NCBI RefSeq assembly: GCF_002559405.1
Contig: NZ_NTZO01000027.1
Coordinates: 20,932-84,931 of the forward strand
DNA length: 64,000 nt
Origin: Bacillus sp. AFS001701
Lineage (GTDB): Bacteria > Bacillota > Bacilli > Bacillales > Bacillaceae_G
Reading direction: 5' to 3'
Shown here: in pieces, positions 36,601-44,841 of the stretch
Layout of the letters: the number at the start of each line of letters is the position of its first letter
How positions within the stretch are numbered: position 1 is the first letter of the stretch
Translations under genes and position numbers: made by a program
The notes under the pieces: model-generated
Told to the model about the DNA's origin: nothing
What the model saw: the letters and a program-made list of their open reading frames with translations, nothing else
Database searches by the model: none

Positions 36601-37000
36601 TGAGAAGTTACTTGGACGAGGAGATATGTTATTCTTAGATAATGGAAAATCTCAAGCAATTCGATTACAAGGCGTTTATGTTTCAGATGATGAAATCGAA
36701 CATGTTGTAGAGATTGTTAAAGACCAACAAAAACCGAATTACTTATTTAATCAAGAGGAACTTGTAGCAAAAGCGGATGCACAAGATGTTGATGATGAAC
36801 TATTTGAAGAAGCAGTGGAGTTTGTCATTGATCAAAAAGGTGCTTCTGTTTCAATGTTACAAAGACGTTTTCGAATTGGATACAATCGTGCCGCTAGATT
36901 AATTGATCTGATGTTTGATCACGGGATTGTATCGAATCAAAATGGAAGTAAACCTCGTGTTGTACTGATTACATCATTAGAGGAGTTTCGTTCTGAGTGA
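33623..37000 (+). CDS. sftA: DNA translocase SftA (YtpS, FtsK/SpoIIIE family)
   Basis: This 1125-residue protein, from the ATG at 33623, is longer than the roughly 950 of B. subtilis SftA. The N-terminal two-thirds is a charged, low-complexity linker (about residues 20-650) with Pro-Lys/Glu stretches and two tandem-repeat blocks. The C-terminal motor has Walker A GATGSGKSV (near 810), Walker B YLVIIIDELADL and the ATQRPSVDVITG sensor. A winged-helix gamma domain (ASVSMLQRRFRIGYNRAARLID) reads DNA polarity. There are no membrane helices, as expected for SftA, which clears chromosome arms from the closing septum. The extra length lies in the repeats. Confidence 0.93.
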   Translation: MKKWLKSLFKANSLNEIEEEFEEKPVEENVYQSHSIEKKRNALSERPKFRFPIDLDEELPTPEPEPKPKPELKPIKETKIEPVLKQEKNNDIWNKSPNNLNKEYKPTYNQSNNFVRNTFQTNQFGKSNLSSRLEKNQVSKSEEEPAKVEKEEKVDIVFRPKRKTPFRPSEYISPIYGYQKPPVKDEEVTDYDTSSTNEEINSEVSQINNVIESSFRNDEIDTFNSKDNRRVGNQDQEIIEVVNLPEKEEIQTESNQVESEEIQTEVKEEVPSEAYEIEAEVRNEEVQFETLGIEAEFEVKEEEVQSEAHEIEAEVEGKEEEVQSEAHEIEAEVKNEEVQFETLAIEANVEVKEEEVQSETHEIEAEVKNEEVQFETLGIEAEVEGKEEEVQSEAHEIEAEVKNEEVQPEIHQNVEKVELKVIDESEADIKESKEESVHHESSTVESNVEETVEINLDLVTSSNEQLKPEIEANGKESEQKPVEKRQKKRHFPFNVLMLKSDVDASRKANIMRQLRELQKESAATVEKVNEEVESKQVDQKIGNGTLSEQSEQKIENVSLSEQNEQIIGNVSLSEQNDQKIENVSLSEQSEMVSLENKVQPSEEAIEVFTHEKTHEEINHQTVLETESETDTNLTEVTVQNNEHQSTGNEVLNMPPVLYELPELDLLVEPPIEQFNDGDWVEGQKHLLQETLHNFNVGAKVIAATQGPTVTRFEVQPDPGVKVNKITNLQDDIKLSLAARDIRIEAPIPGRSAIGIEVPNKESKPVYLRELVSQDKFLQSESPLTVALGLDIGGDPVYADISKMPHGLIAGATGSGKSVCINSILVSILYKAKPHEVKLILIDPKMVELAPYNHIPHLISPVITDARAATAALKWACDEMDRRYDLFAHAGARDIKRFNDLAKKKGAYNDELPYLVIIIDELADLMMVSPGDVETYICRIAQKARACGIHLLVATQRPSVDVITGIIKSNIPTRIAFTVSSQVDSRTIIDIGGAEKLLGRGDMLFLDNGKSQAIRLQGVYVSDDEIEHVVEIVKDQQKPNYLFNQEELVAKADAQDVDDELFEEAVEFVIDQKGASVSMLQRRFRIGYNRAARLIDLMFDHGIVSNQNGSKPRVVLITSLEEFRSE
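34424..34831 (+). repeat. Tandem repeat in SftA linker: eight 16/18-residue units
   Basis: Eight in-frame units of 48 or 54 bp start with EEVQ and alternate between the forms E-E-V-Q-S-E-A-H-E-I-E-A-E-V-K-N and EEVQFETLGIEAEVE(G/V)KE. A partial ninth unit follows. They are highly acidic and nearly identical at DNA level, which suggests recent expansion by slippage or recombination. The same DNA creates long antisense open frames that are artefacts. Confidence 0.9.
35237..35392 (+). repeat. Tandem repeat in SftA linker: four 13-residue units
   Basis: Four 39-bp units encode Q-K-I-(G/E)-N-V-S-L-S-E-Q-(S/N)-(E/D) with few differences. They lie about 400 bp after the acidic repeat block and before the motor domain. 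Confidence 0.9.
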
Positions 37001-37098
37001 TAAATTAAAAATTCGATAAAAATTAAGTAACGAATGTTAAAGTTTTTTTAACCCATACTAGAAAAAAAAGAACGATACTTTTCAGCAGGTGAAGATTC

Positions 37099-38214
37099 AT
37101 GGAAAAAGAATTAGATTTAAAATTACAAGGTAAAATAAGCCGATTAACGAACCAAACATTTAAATTTGATGAGAGAATCGGAGAAGGCTGGTTTTCAGCT
37201 GTATATTTTTTAAAAACTAGAGAAATCATTCGAAAAAAGAAGCCAGATACTGAAGTAACAATGCAATTTTTCCAAAGAGAAAGTGCAGTATTATGTGGCA
37301 CGGATGAAGCAATTGCGATTTTACAAACATTTGCAGATCATCCTGAAAATCTTATTGTTCATTCATTAAAGGATGGAGATATGATTGAACCATTTGAAAC
37401 TGTCTTAACAATTAAAGGTAAATATGCTGATTTTGGCTATTTAGAAGGAATTATTGACGGTATTTTAGCTAGACGTACTTCTGTTGCTACAAATGTTTAC
37501 AATGTAAAACATTCTGCAAAATCCGCAGGCATTAAAAAGCCTGTTATTTTCATGGGAGATCGTGATGATCATTTCACGACTCAAGCAGGTGACGGTTATG
37601 CTGCATTTATTGGTGGTGCAACTGCACAAGCAACTCATGCAATGAATGAGTGGTGGGGCAATGAAGGAATGGGTACAATGCCTCATGCACTAATTCAAAT
37701 GTATAATGGTGATGTTGTGGAAGCTGCGCGTGCATATACAGAAGTTTATCCACAAGATGATTTAATTGTCTTAGTAGATTATAATAATGATGTCATAAAC
37801 GACGCTTTGAAGGTTGCACGAGAATACGGTAGTAAATTAAAGGCTGTACGTGTAGATACATCGAAAACAATGATTGATCAGTATTTTATTGGTAATCCAG
37901 AATTATTAGGAAGTTTTGACCCTAGGGGTGTAAATCCTCCTTTAATTTTTGCTTTACGAAATGCACTAGATCAAGAAGGGTATCAGCATGTGCAAATTGT
38001 AGTAAGCGGTGGATTTACTGTAGAAAGAATCTTAGCTTTTGAGAAGCAAGGTGTACCAGTAGATTTATATGGGGTAGGCGGAAGTTTATTAAAAGTTAAT
38101 ATAGGATTTACAGGTGATAATGTCGAGTTAAATGGCGTGCAACAAGCGAAAGCTGGAAGAAAGCTTCGTGAAAATCCTCGATTAGAAAAAGTAGAAATGA
38201 GCCCTAGTTTATAA
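37099..38214 (+). CDS. Nicotinate phosphoribosyltransferase family protein
   Basis: This 371-residue type II phosphoribosyltransferase has the short form found in many Bacillales beside sftA or murC. Recognisable segments are TMQFFQRESAVLCG, the ILARRTSVATNVYNV stretch (active-site Arg near residue 120), MGDRDDHF, GGATAQATHAMN and the late phosphate-binding VSGGFTVERI and YGVGGSL. The family joins nicotinate (or a related base) to PRPP with ATP in NAD salvage. AGCAGGTG lies upstream of the ATG. It follows sftA by 99 bp with no terminator visible between them. Confidence 0.87.
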   Translation: MEKELDLKLQGKISRLTNQTFKFDERIGEGWFSAVYFLKTREIIRKKKPDTEVTMQFFQRESAVLCGTDEAIAILQTFADHPENLIVHSLKDGDMIEPFETVLTIKGKYADFGYLEGIIDGILARRTSVATNVYNVKHSAKSAGIKKPVIFMGDRDDHFTTQAGDGYAAFIGGATAQATHAMNEWWGNEGMGTMPHALIQMYNGDVVEAARAYTEVYPQDDLIVLVDYNNDVINDALKVAREYGSKLKAVRVDTSKTMIDQYFIGNPELLGSFDPRGVNPPLIFALRNALDQEGYQHVQIVVSGGFTVERILAFEKQGVPVDLYGVGGSLLKVNIGFTGDNVELNGVQQAKAGRKLRENPRLEKVEMSPSL

Positions 38215-38516
38215 AGGGACAAAAAAATCAATTTAAGATTGATAGTATTTTAAAATAAGCAGACGACTTAAAGTATTTACTTTTCCATCTATTTCCTCAT
38301 AGTGTGATTTAAAATAAATAGTCCTATGGGAGTTTAAGTGATATAATACTAATTGCGTAAAAATTTAAGTTAGTTATCATTAAAAAAATAACTAGACTCG
38401 GCAAAGTAACAATGCATCAAATTTATAAAATATTGATGCCATTTCTTTTATTCACACATATACTGTCTAAGAGATAGGCCGTTGTATTAGTGATCGATTT
38501 TGGAGGTTCTTTTAAT
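38215..38516 (+). other. Intergenic leader of murC
   Basis: This stretch of about 300 bp has no gene. It holds a possible -10 TATAAT at 38342-38347 with only a poor -35 (TAGTCC), and a small hairpin GCATCAA / TTGATGC at 38414-38439 followed by a weak T-rich tail. Nothing else is recognised before the murC ribosome binding site. Confidence 0.4.
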
Positions 38517-39809
38517 ATGACAGTTTACCATTTTGTAGGGATTAAAGGTACTGGAATGAGTGCTTTGGCACAAATTTTACATGATTCTGGTTTGACCGTT
38601 CAGGGATCAGATTATGAAAAGCACTTTTTCACTGAAAATGAATTACGAAAAAAAAATATTACGATTTTACCATTTGATAAAGCAAATATTAAAGAAGGCC
38701 AATTCGTCATAGCAGGTAATGCATTTCCTGATACTCATGAAGAAATTGCAGCTGCTATTGAAAAAGGAATTCCGATGGCACGCTATCATAAATTCCTAGG
38801 GGAATATATGAATAAATTTACTAGCGTTGCAATTACTGGAGCACATGGTAAAACCTCTACGACAGGTTTATTAGCCCATGTAGTTTCTGGTGCACGTCCA
38901 ACTTCTTTTCTAATTGGAGATGGTACTGGTAAAGGTGAAAAAGACAGCGAGTATTTCGTGTTTGAAGCTTGTGAATACCGTCGTCATTTTCTTTCATACT
39001 TTCCAGACTATTGCATCATGACTAATATTGATTTTGATCATCCGGATTATTATAAGAGTGTAGATGATGTATTCGATGCTTTCCAACAAATGGCTGATCA
39101 AGTAAAAAAAGGTATTATTGCATGTGGAGATGACGAACATCTTCAACGAATTTATGCAAAAGTACCTGTAATGTATTATGGATTTAACGAGGACAATGAT
39201 TTCCAAGCTCGTAATATCGAAAAACATACAAATGGTACGACATTTGATGTATTCGTCCGTAATACGTATTACGCTACTTTTGATATTACTGGATATGGTG
39301 ATCATAGTATTTTAAATGCTTTAGCAGTAATTGCGCTTTGCCATTATGAAGAAATCGATGTTAATATTATTAAAGCTAGATTATTAACATACGGTGGCGT
39401 AAAGCGTCGTTTCAGTGAAAAACGCTTCGGAGATCAAATGTTAATTGATGATTATGCTCATCATCCAACTGAAATCCAAGCGACGATTCAAGCAGCACGT
39501 CAAAAATATCCTGACCGTGAAATCGTAGCAGTGTTCCAACCGCATACATTTACACGCACAAGTAAATTTTTAGATGAATTTGCTGGTACATTAGAAAAAG
39601 CAGATAAAGTTTACTTATGTGATATTTTTGGTTCTGCACGAGAAGATAAAGGTACTTTAACAATAGAAGACCTTTCTTGTAAAATTGCAGGTGCTGAACT
39701 ATTGACTGATGATAATATCAGCAATTTACAAAACCATAAAAATAGCGTATTAATTTTTATGGGTGCTGGTGATATTCAAAAATACCAAGCAGCATACGAA
39801 AAACTATAA
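38517..39809 (+). CDS. murC: UDP-N-acetylmuramate--L-alanine ligase MurC
   Basis: This 430-residue cytosolic ATP-dependent ligase adds the first L-Ala to UDP-MurNAc in peptidoglycan synthesis. Start ATG 38517 has GGAGG 9 nt upstream. Visible are the N-terminal Rossmann motif [11 protein letters not shown] (residues 8-18), the ATP-binding GAHGKTSTT (108-116), and the central [10 protein letters not shown] and FQPHTFTRT in the C-terminal domain. Like other Bacillus MurC it lies close to sftA rather than in the main dcw cluster. A terminator follows at 39819. Confidence 0.95.
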   Translation: MTVYHFVGIKGTGMSALAQILHDSGLTVQGSDYEKHFFTENELRKKNITILPFDKANIKEGQFVIAGNAFPDTHEEIAAAIEKGIPMARYHKFLGEYMNKFTSVAITGAHGKTSTTGLLAHVVSGARPTSFLIGDGTGKGEKDSEYFVFEACEYRRHFLSYFPDYCIMTNIDFDHPDYYKSVDDVFDAFQQMADQVKKGIIACGDDEHLQRIYAKVPVMYYGFNEDNDFQARNIEKHTNGTTFDVFVRNTYYATFDITGYGDHSILNALAVIALCHYEEIDVNIIKARLLTYGGVKRRFSEKRFGDQMLIDDYAHHPTEIQATIQAARQKYPDREIVAVFQPHTFTRTSKFLDEFAGTLEKADKVYLCDIFGSAREDKGTLTIEDLSCKIAGAELLTDDNISNLQNHKNSVLIFMGAGDIQKYQAAYEKL

Positions 39810-39818
39810 AAACTATTA

Positions 39819-39851
39819 AACCCGTTTATGAATGATCATAAACGGTTTTTT
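39819..39851 (+). terminator. Intrinsic terminator after murC
   Basis: CCCGTTTATGA and TCATAAACGG pair around an ATGA loop, followed by T7. Confidence 0.92.
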
Positions 39852-39959
39852 TGTTATTTTGAAAAAGCTTGTTTTACAAAAAATGTTTATATTAAGAAGG
39901 TAAATTGTAAAAACAAAAAGAATATGTCTTACGAATGAACAGGGTAAGGAGTGAAATGA

Positions 39960-41105
39960 TTGAATAATCACTATGATGTAATTATTGTTGGAGCAGGCGC
40001 TATGGGAATGGCAGCAGGATACTATTTATCAAAAGGAAATCAGAAAATATTATTAATAGATTCTTTTGATCCACCACATAGCTTTGGTAGTCATCACGGC
40101 GATACTAGAATCATTCGTCATGCATATGGAGAAAGTAGAGAATACGTACCTTTAGTATTACGAGCACAAAAATTATGGGAAGAGTTAGAACAATTGTCTG
40201 GAAAACAATTATTCTCGAGAACAGGCGTTTTATGTGCTGGTGCACCTGGCTCGACTTTTACGAATGAAGTAATAAATAGTGCAAAAGAATTTTCGTTGCC
40301 GCTTGAAATAATGGATAGTAATGAGATCAATACAAGATGGTCCGGTTTACGTTTACCGGAAGGATTTATAGGTTGTTTAGAAACGTCTTCCGGAATTCTT
40401 TTTAGTGAAGAATGTATTCGAGCGTATAAAGAACTATATATTGAGAGAGGAAATAGTCTTCAAACAAACTCACCTGTTATAGATATTGAAGTAGATACTC
40501 ATAAGACAAAGGTGAGTACAGAGAATGCTGTTTACACAGCCGATAAACTTGTAGTATGTGCAGGCGCTTGGTCTGGTAAAATTCTTGAAAAGACAGGTAT
40601 TCATATACCTGTAAAACCTACCCGTAAAACAGTTGCTTGGTTTGAATGTGATCATCAACTATATGATTCTAGTTCACTACCAGCATTTACAATCGATTTA
40701 ATTGATAGTCATTATTATGGCTTTCCAAGTATTCATAATAGCGGACTAAAAATTGGTCGACATGATGGAGGGCAAATTGTAGACCCTGATCAATTTAATC
40801 GAGAATTTGGAGAATTCATTGATGATGAAACGGATCTGAGAAATTTCTTAAGTGAATATATGTCACTTGCAAATGGAAGATTAGTAAAAGGGAAAACATG
40901 CTTATATACAATGACTCCGGACGAACACTTCATCATTGACCAACATCCAGAATACAAAAATTTAATCATTGCCACAGGTTTCTCAGGCCATGGCTTTAAG
41001 TTCGCAAGTGTTGTAGGCGAGATTATTGCTGACCTAGTAACAAATCAGAAATCTGCTTTTGATTTAAATATGTTTTCATTAAACCGATTTTTAAACTGCA
41101 AATAA
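39960..41105 (+). CDS. Monomeric sarcosine oxidase / N-methyl-tryptophan oxidase family flavoenzyme
   Basis: This 381-residue FAD-dependent amine oxidase starts at TTG 39960 with AAGGAGTG upstream. The FAD motif is VGAGAMGMAAGYYLS (residues 10-24), followed by GSHHGDTRIIRHAYGE near 43-58, typical of the SoxA/SolA family. C314 in KTCLYTMTPDEHF aligns with the Cys that binds FAD covalently in monomeric sarcosine oxidase, and GHGFKFASVVGE closes the fold. It should oxidise an N-methylated amino acid, releasing formaldehyde and H2O2. The substrate is uncertain. An array of short repeats begins in its last codons. Confidence 0.85.
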   Translation: MNNHYDVIIVGAGAMGMAAGYYLSKGNQKILLIDSFDPPHSFGSHHGDTRIIRHAYGESREYVPLVLRAQKLWEELEQLSGKQLFSRTGVLCAGAPGSTFTNEVINSAKEFSLPLEIMDSNEINTRWSGLRLPEGFIGCLETSSGILFSEECIRAYKELYIERGNSLQTNSPVIDIEVDTHKTKVSTENAVYTADKLVVCAGAWSGKILEKTGIHIPVKPTRKTVAWFECDHQLYDSSSLPAFTIDLIDSHYYGFPSIHNSGLKIGRHDGGQIVDPDQFNREFGEFIDDETDLRNFLSEYMSLANGRLVKGKTCLYTMTPDEHFIIDQHPEYKNLIIATGFSGHGFKFASVVGEIIADLVTNQKSAFDLNMFSLNRFLNCK

Positions 41106-41258
41106 ATTGGAAGAAGTGCAAATAAAAAAGTCAAATCAGCAAATAAATCGGAGGAAGTGCAAATAAAAAAGCTCAAACTGCTATTAAATAAGCTCAAACT
41201 ACAATTAAATAAGCCAAATCAGCAAATAAAATTATGAAAACTGCAAATAAGTCAACCG
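41094..41258 (+). repeat. Imperfect tandem array of about eight 20-22 bp units (core GCAAATAAA)
   Basis: Units of the pattern AA(C/T)xGCAAATAAA followed by 6-10 variable bases repeat about eight times, with two units changed to GCTATTAAATAA and ACAATTAAATAA. The first unit contains the stop codon of the oxidase gene. There is no dyad symmetry and no unique spacer, so this is a simple degenerate repeat and not a CRISPR array. Confidence 0.75.
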
Positions 41259-41490
41259 AATCATGTAGAAACGCTGTGAATGGATCAAAAAATAAATGGA
41301 ATAACAGTAAAACAGATTGAGTTACACTCAAATCTAATGAATATTGGTAAAAACTATAAAAAATCTTCTAAAATAATCTTAAAAAAATGATTCGCAAATA
41401 TTTCACCTAAGTTCAACGTTAATACGAAGTTCACTTTGTTTTCGTCTTTCTCGATGTTGAGTATGTTAGATTGATTATGTTCGATTTCTG

Positions 41491-41520
41491 AGAGATAGCC
41501 AATAAGCTATCTCTTTTTTT
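41491..41520 (+). terminator. Intrinsic terminator in the 41.1-41.8 kb gap
   Basis: AGAGATAGC and GCTATCTCT pair around a 6-7 nt loop, followed by TTTTTTT. It lies 386 bp after the oxidase stop, so it ends either that transcript or an unseen small RNA. Confidence 0.85.
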
Positions 41521-41659
41521 CAACTTACCTTCATCATACTCCTATTTCCGTCATCCCCTACACTTAATATTTCAGCAATATTGTGCTAGTAATCCGAAAT
41601 TTTATCTAGAGATAATTTAAGGAGTAATAATTATAATTTATTAAAAATACTGAAAATTT

Positions 41660-41673
41660 TGGAAGCGCTTTAG
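41660..41673 (+). promoter_or_regulatory. cre-like (CcpA) site upstream of the MFS-lyase genes
   Basis: TGGAAGCGCTTTAG matches the cre consensus TGWAANCGNTNWCA at most positions, with deviations at W3 and C13-A14. It lies about 85 bp before the MFS start codon, near where a promoter would be. Catabolite repression of an amino-acid utilisation module would make sense, but this is a single, imperfect match. Confidence 0.35.
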
Positions 41674-41759
41674 AAAAGGTTAAGTAAGTAGTTATTTGAT
41701 TATTTACTATTTTTTACAATTTTTATATCTGAAAAGTAAAAAAAGGGGGTATTCTTTTG

Positions 41760-43124
41760 ATGGAAAAAAAATTTATGATGGACGATGCACCGCTTAATAA
41801 GTTCCATATTCGTATTACGGCACTTACTTTTGGATCGAATTTTTCAGATGGCTATGCTTTAGGAATTATAGGTATGGCACTTTCGCTACTAGGTCCTCAA
41901 ATGAAATTAAATTCTGTATGGGAAGGATTAATCGGTAGTTCCGCATTAATCGGACTTTTTTTCGGTAGTTTGTTTCTTGGCGGATTATCAGATCGCATTG
42001 GTAGGCAGAAAATTTATTTAGCAAACTTTGTGATTATTACAATCGCATCTGCTTTACAGTTTTTTGTTCATGATCCATATACGCTTTTTGCATTAAGGGT
42101 TTTAATCGGTGTTGCACTAGGAGGAGATTATGCAGTAGGATCTACTTTACTTGCGGAGTTTGCACCTAGAAAGTATAGAGGTATGTTATTATCATCATTA
42201 AACGTTTTATGGACAGTTGGATATGTTGCTTCTAATCTAGTTGGTTATTATTTAGAAAAAACTGGGCCAGATGCATGGCGTTGGATGTTAGTGAGTGCAG
42301 CAATTCCTGGTCTAGTTGTCTTGCTTTTACGTTTCGGAACACCAGAGTCTCCGCGTTGGTTATTAAAGATGGGTCGTGTTGAAGAAGCACGTGCTATTGT
42401 AAGAAAGTATATTGGTGAAAATGCTGTAATGGATGAAACAGTCGATGCTAATTCTAAACATGCATACAAGGTTACAGATTTATTCAATAAGCAGCTTTGG
42501 AAACGTACTACATTCGGATCACTTTTTTATATGTGTCAGGTTGTTCCATATTTCGCAATCTATACATTCCTACCAACTATTTTAAGTAAATTGGGATTTG
42601 AAGAAACATTTGGTGTAGACATGGTTCTAAATCTGTTCCTTCTAGTAGGGGCGTTAGCTGGTGTATGGTGTACTGAAAAGTTAACTCGTAGAGGGTTTAC
42701 AATTAATACATTTATTATTTTAACGATTTCATTATTCGTATTAACAGTCTTACCTCAAGGTCTACATACAATCGCAATTATTGTGTTTGCAATCTTTACA
42801 TTTGTAATGTCGGCAGCTTCTAATTTAACATTAGTGTATCCTGCTGAACTATTTCCGACCGAGGTTCGTGGAACTGGGGTTGGCTTGACAACAGCGGTTA
42901 GTCGAATTGGCTCAGCTGTTGGTACATTCCTATTACCGATAAGTGTTAGTTCAATGGGGATGGCACCTTCTATGATAGGAATGTCTATTATTCTATTCCT
43001 TGGTACAATTGTTTCGATTGCCTGGGCTCCGGAAACAAAATCACTTTCATTAAATGAAGCTAGTAATCCATTACTTGAAGGCGATTTAGATGAACCAAAT
43101 AAACAATCAGTATCAAGTCACTAA
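41760..43124 (+). CDS. MFS importer, sugar-porter/organic-ion type (YceI/NiaP/SLC22-like)
   Basis: This 454-residue MFS protein has 12 helices. Motif A GGLSDRIGRQK follows helix 2, and PESPRWLL follows helix 6, a signature shared by sugar porters, NiaP/YceI-type permeases and SLC22 organic cation transporters. The segment GDYAVGSTLLAEFAPRKYRG in helix 4 is typical of the metabolite-symporter branch. Start ATG 41760 has AAAGGGGG upstream. The MIO-less ammonia-lyase homologue starts 31 bp downstream, so it likely imports that enzyme's substrate. The direction of transport is inferred from family and context. Confidence 0.85.
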   Translation: MEKKFMMDDAPLNKFHIRITALTFGSNFSDGYALGIIGMALSLLGPQMKLNSVWEGLIGSSALIGLFFGSLFLGGLSDRIGRQKIYLANFVIITIASALQFFVHDPYTLFALRVLIGVALGGDYAVGSTLLAEFAPRKYRGMLLSSLNVLWTVGYVASNLVGYYLEKTGPDAWRWMLVSAAIPGLVVLLLRFGTPESPRWLLKMGRVEEARAIVRKYIGENAVMDETVDANSKHAYKVTDLFNKQLWKRTTFGSLFYMCQVVPYFAIYTFLPTILSKLGFEETFGVDMVLNLFLLVGALAGVWCTEKLTRRGFTINTFIILTISLFVLTVLPQGLHTIAIIVFAIFTFVMSAASNLTLVYPAELFPTEVRGTGVGLTTAVSRIGSAVGTFLLPISVSSMGMAPSMIGMSIILFLGTIVSIAWAPETKSLSLNEASNPLLEGDLDEPNKQSVSSH

Positions 43125-43155
43125 ACTTAAGATATTCAATGTAAGAGGTGTTTTG

Positions 43156-44715
43156 ATGACAAAGAACGATTCTATTCATCCAAAAAATATTAAAGAGGTT
43201 ATTCTTGGAGACCATGAGTTATCAATTAATGAAGTAATTGCTGTTGCAAGATATGGTGCAAAAGTATCATTTACAGAAAACTATTATCTTAGAATAAATA
43301 AGTCTCGTAATCTAATTGAAAAGTTTCTTGAAGAAGAAAGAGCGGTTTATGGGGTAACTACAGGATTTGGAAGCAATGTAACCGAAGTTATTTCAAAGGA
43401 AGATGCTCATACTCTTCAACGAAATATTGTCCGTTCTCATGCTGTTTCTGTAGGTGATCCACTTGAAAAAGAAGTGGTAAGAGCCATTCAATTAATGGTT
43501 TTAAATAATATAGGTCAAGGTTATTCAGGCGTTAGAATAGAAGTGTTAGAGCTAATAGCATCCATACTTAATCATGATATATTGCCGTTTGTACCTGGCG
43601 AGGGATCTGTAGCATATTTATCACCTGAGGCTCATATGACGCTAGTGTTAATGGGCGAGGGAAAAGCTTGGTATAAGGATGAGTTATTAAGCGGCCACGA
43701 GGCATTGGAGCGGGCCGGTCTAATTCCAGTGACCTTTGAATGTAAAGAAGGACTTGCACTATTAAGTGGTACTACATCAGCCACAGCATTCGCTGTACTC
43801 TCGATATATAATGCAATTCAAGCTGTTAAAACAGCGGATATTACTGGTGCAATGTCACTAGAAGCATTGAAGGGAACGATAAAAGCTTTAGATCCTCGAC
43901 TGCACTCGGTAAAAAAACATGTGGAACAAGCAAAGACAGCTCGAATCGTTTCAAAAATTCTAGATGGAAGTGAGATTGCAAAACAGTATAAAGACTATCG
44001 ATTACAAGATGCACTTAGTCTTAGATGTATACCGCAAGTTCATGGGGCAGTTAAGAAGATATTAAAAAATGCATTGGAAAATATTCATAATGAAATGATG
44101 TCTTCAAGTGATAATCCGATTATTTGGCCGGAGGAAGAAGACGGTCTTGCATTAATGGGTGGAAATTTTGATGCTTCCTATTTGGGAATTGATGCAGATA
44201 CGATTTGTATTGGTATGGCAAACTTAGCAAAAATAACTGAACGTCGTATTGATCGATTAGTAAATTATCATGTAAGTGAGCTTCCTAGTTTCTTAGTTGT
44301 CAATCCTGGTTTAAATAGCGGCTATATGATTCCACAATATACCGCAGCAGGATTACTCAATGAAATAAGGGTTCTGTCGCATCCAGCAACGATTGATAAT
44401 ACATCTACATGTGCAAATCAAGAGGATGTTGTTAGCTTTGCTTATTTCGCTGCTAGGAAAGCCTATCAGATTTCAAAAAAACTTGAACATATTTTAGCAA
44501 TTGAACTAATGGTTGCCACTCAAGCACTAGAATTCCATGATTCACTAAAGCCGTCACCGGTAACGGCAAGTGTATATCAGTTAATTAGAAATCAAGTTCC
44601 AGCAGTTGAAGAGGATCGCTATTTTTATCATGATATTGAAACTATTCGTAATCAAATTCATGATGGAGATATTGTTGAACTGGTTGAAGAGAAAATAGGG
44701 GTCATGGAATTATGA
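43156..44715 (+). CDS. HAL/PAL-family lyase lacking the MIO triad (ergothionase-like)
   Basis: This 519-residue protein of the aromatic amino-acid lyase fold starts at ATG 43156 with AGAGGTG upstream. Family motifs are clear: YGVTTGFG (65-72), S94-H95, LSLRCIPQVHG (287-297), SSDNPIIW and NQED (421-424). Where ammonia-lyases have GSVGASGDLAPLAH, this protein reads GSVAYLSPEAH (150-160). It is three residues shorter and has no Ala-Ser-Gly to form methylidene-imidazolone. The MIO-supporting Asn of GLALINGT is Ser204, and the catalytic Tyr of QDPYSLRC is Leu287. Known MIO-less members are ergothionases, which eliminate trimethylamine. It is therefore unlikely to be ordinary HutH. Confidence 0.85.
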   Translation: MTKNDSIHPKNIKEVILGDHELSINEVIAVARYGAKVSFTENYYLRINKSRNLIEKFLEEERAVYGVTTGFGSNVTEVISKEDAHTLQRNIVRSHAVSVGDPLEKEVVRAIQLMVLNNIGQGYSGVRIEVLELIASILNHDILPFVPGEGSVAYLSPEAHMTLVLMGEGKAWYKDELLSGHEALERAGLIPVTFECKEGLALLSGTTSATAFAVLSIYNAIQAVKTADITGAMSLEALKGTIKALDPRLHSVKKHVEQAKTARIVSKILDGSEIAKQYKDYRLQDALSLRCIPQVHGAVKKILKNALENIHNEMMSSSDNPIIWPEEEDGLALMGGNFDASYLGIDADTICIGMANLAKITERRIDRLVNYHVSELPSFLVVNPGLNSGYMIPQYTAAGLLNEIRVLSHPATIDNTSTCANQEDVVSFAYFAARKAYQISKKLEHILAIELMVATQALEFHDSLKPSPVTASVYQLIRNQVPAVEEDRYFYHDIETIRNQIHDGDIVELVEEKIGVMEL

Positions 44716-44725
44716 AATTTTTTAT

Positions 44726-44766
44726 GGAGCAGTTATACTCTAAGAGTAAGACAGCTTCTTTTTTTT
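44726..44766 (+). terminator. Terminator-like hairpin after the lyase gene
   Basis: GGAGC-AGTT-ATACTCT pairs imperfectly with AGAGTA-AGACA-GCTTC, followed by T8. It separates the lyase from the AraC-type regulator. Confidence 0.55.
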
Positions 44767-44841
44767 ATGGCTCAATTATTTTGATACTTACTACCAAACG
44801 TTCAACTAAGAAAAATTATAAGCTAAAAAGGAGAAATTAAG

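Larger units (their letters stand above)
41259..41759 (+). other. Intergenic region before the transporter-lyase module
   Basis: No gene is visible. The region contains a terminator (41491-41520), a cre-like site (41660-41673) and AT-rich DNA. A clear promoter for the downstream MFS gene could not be fixed; a TACTAT near 41705 lacks a good -35. Confidence 0.4.

Noticed and set aside
41094..41258. Repeat array as a CRISPR
   Set aside because: Units are degenerate, with no constant repeat and unique spacers, no dyad symmetry and no cas genes nearby.
43156..44715. Plain annotation as histidine ammonia-lyase HutH
   Set aside because: The MIO-forming Ala-Ser-Gly and two supporting residues are absent, and no other hut genes are present.
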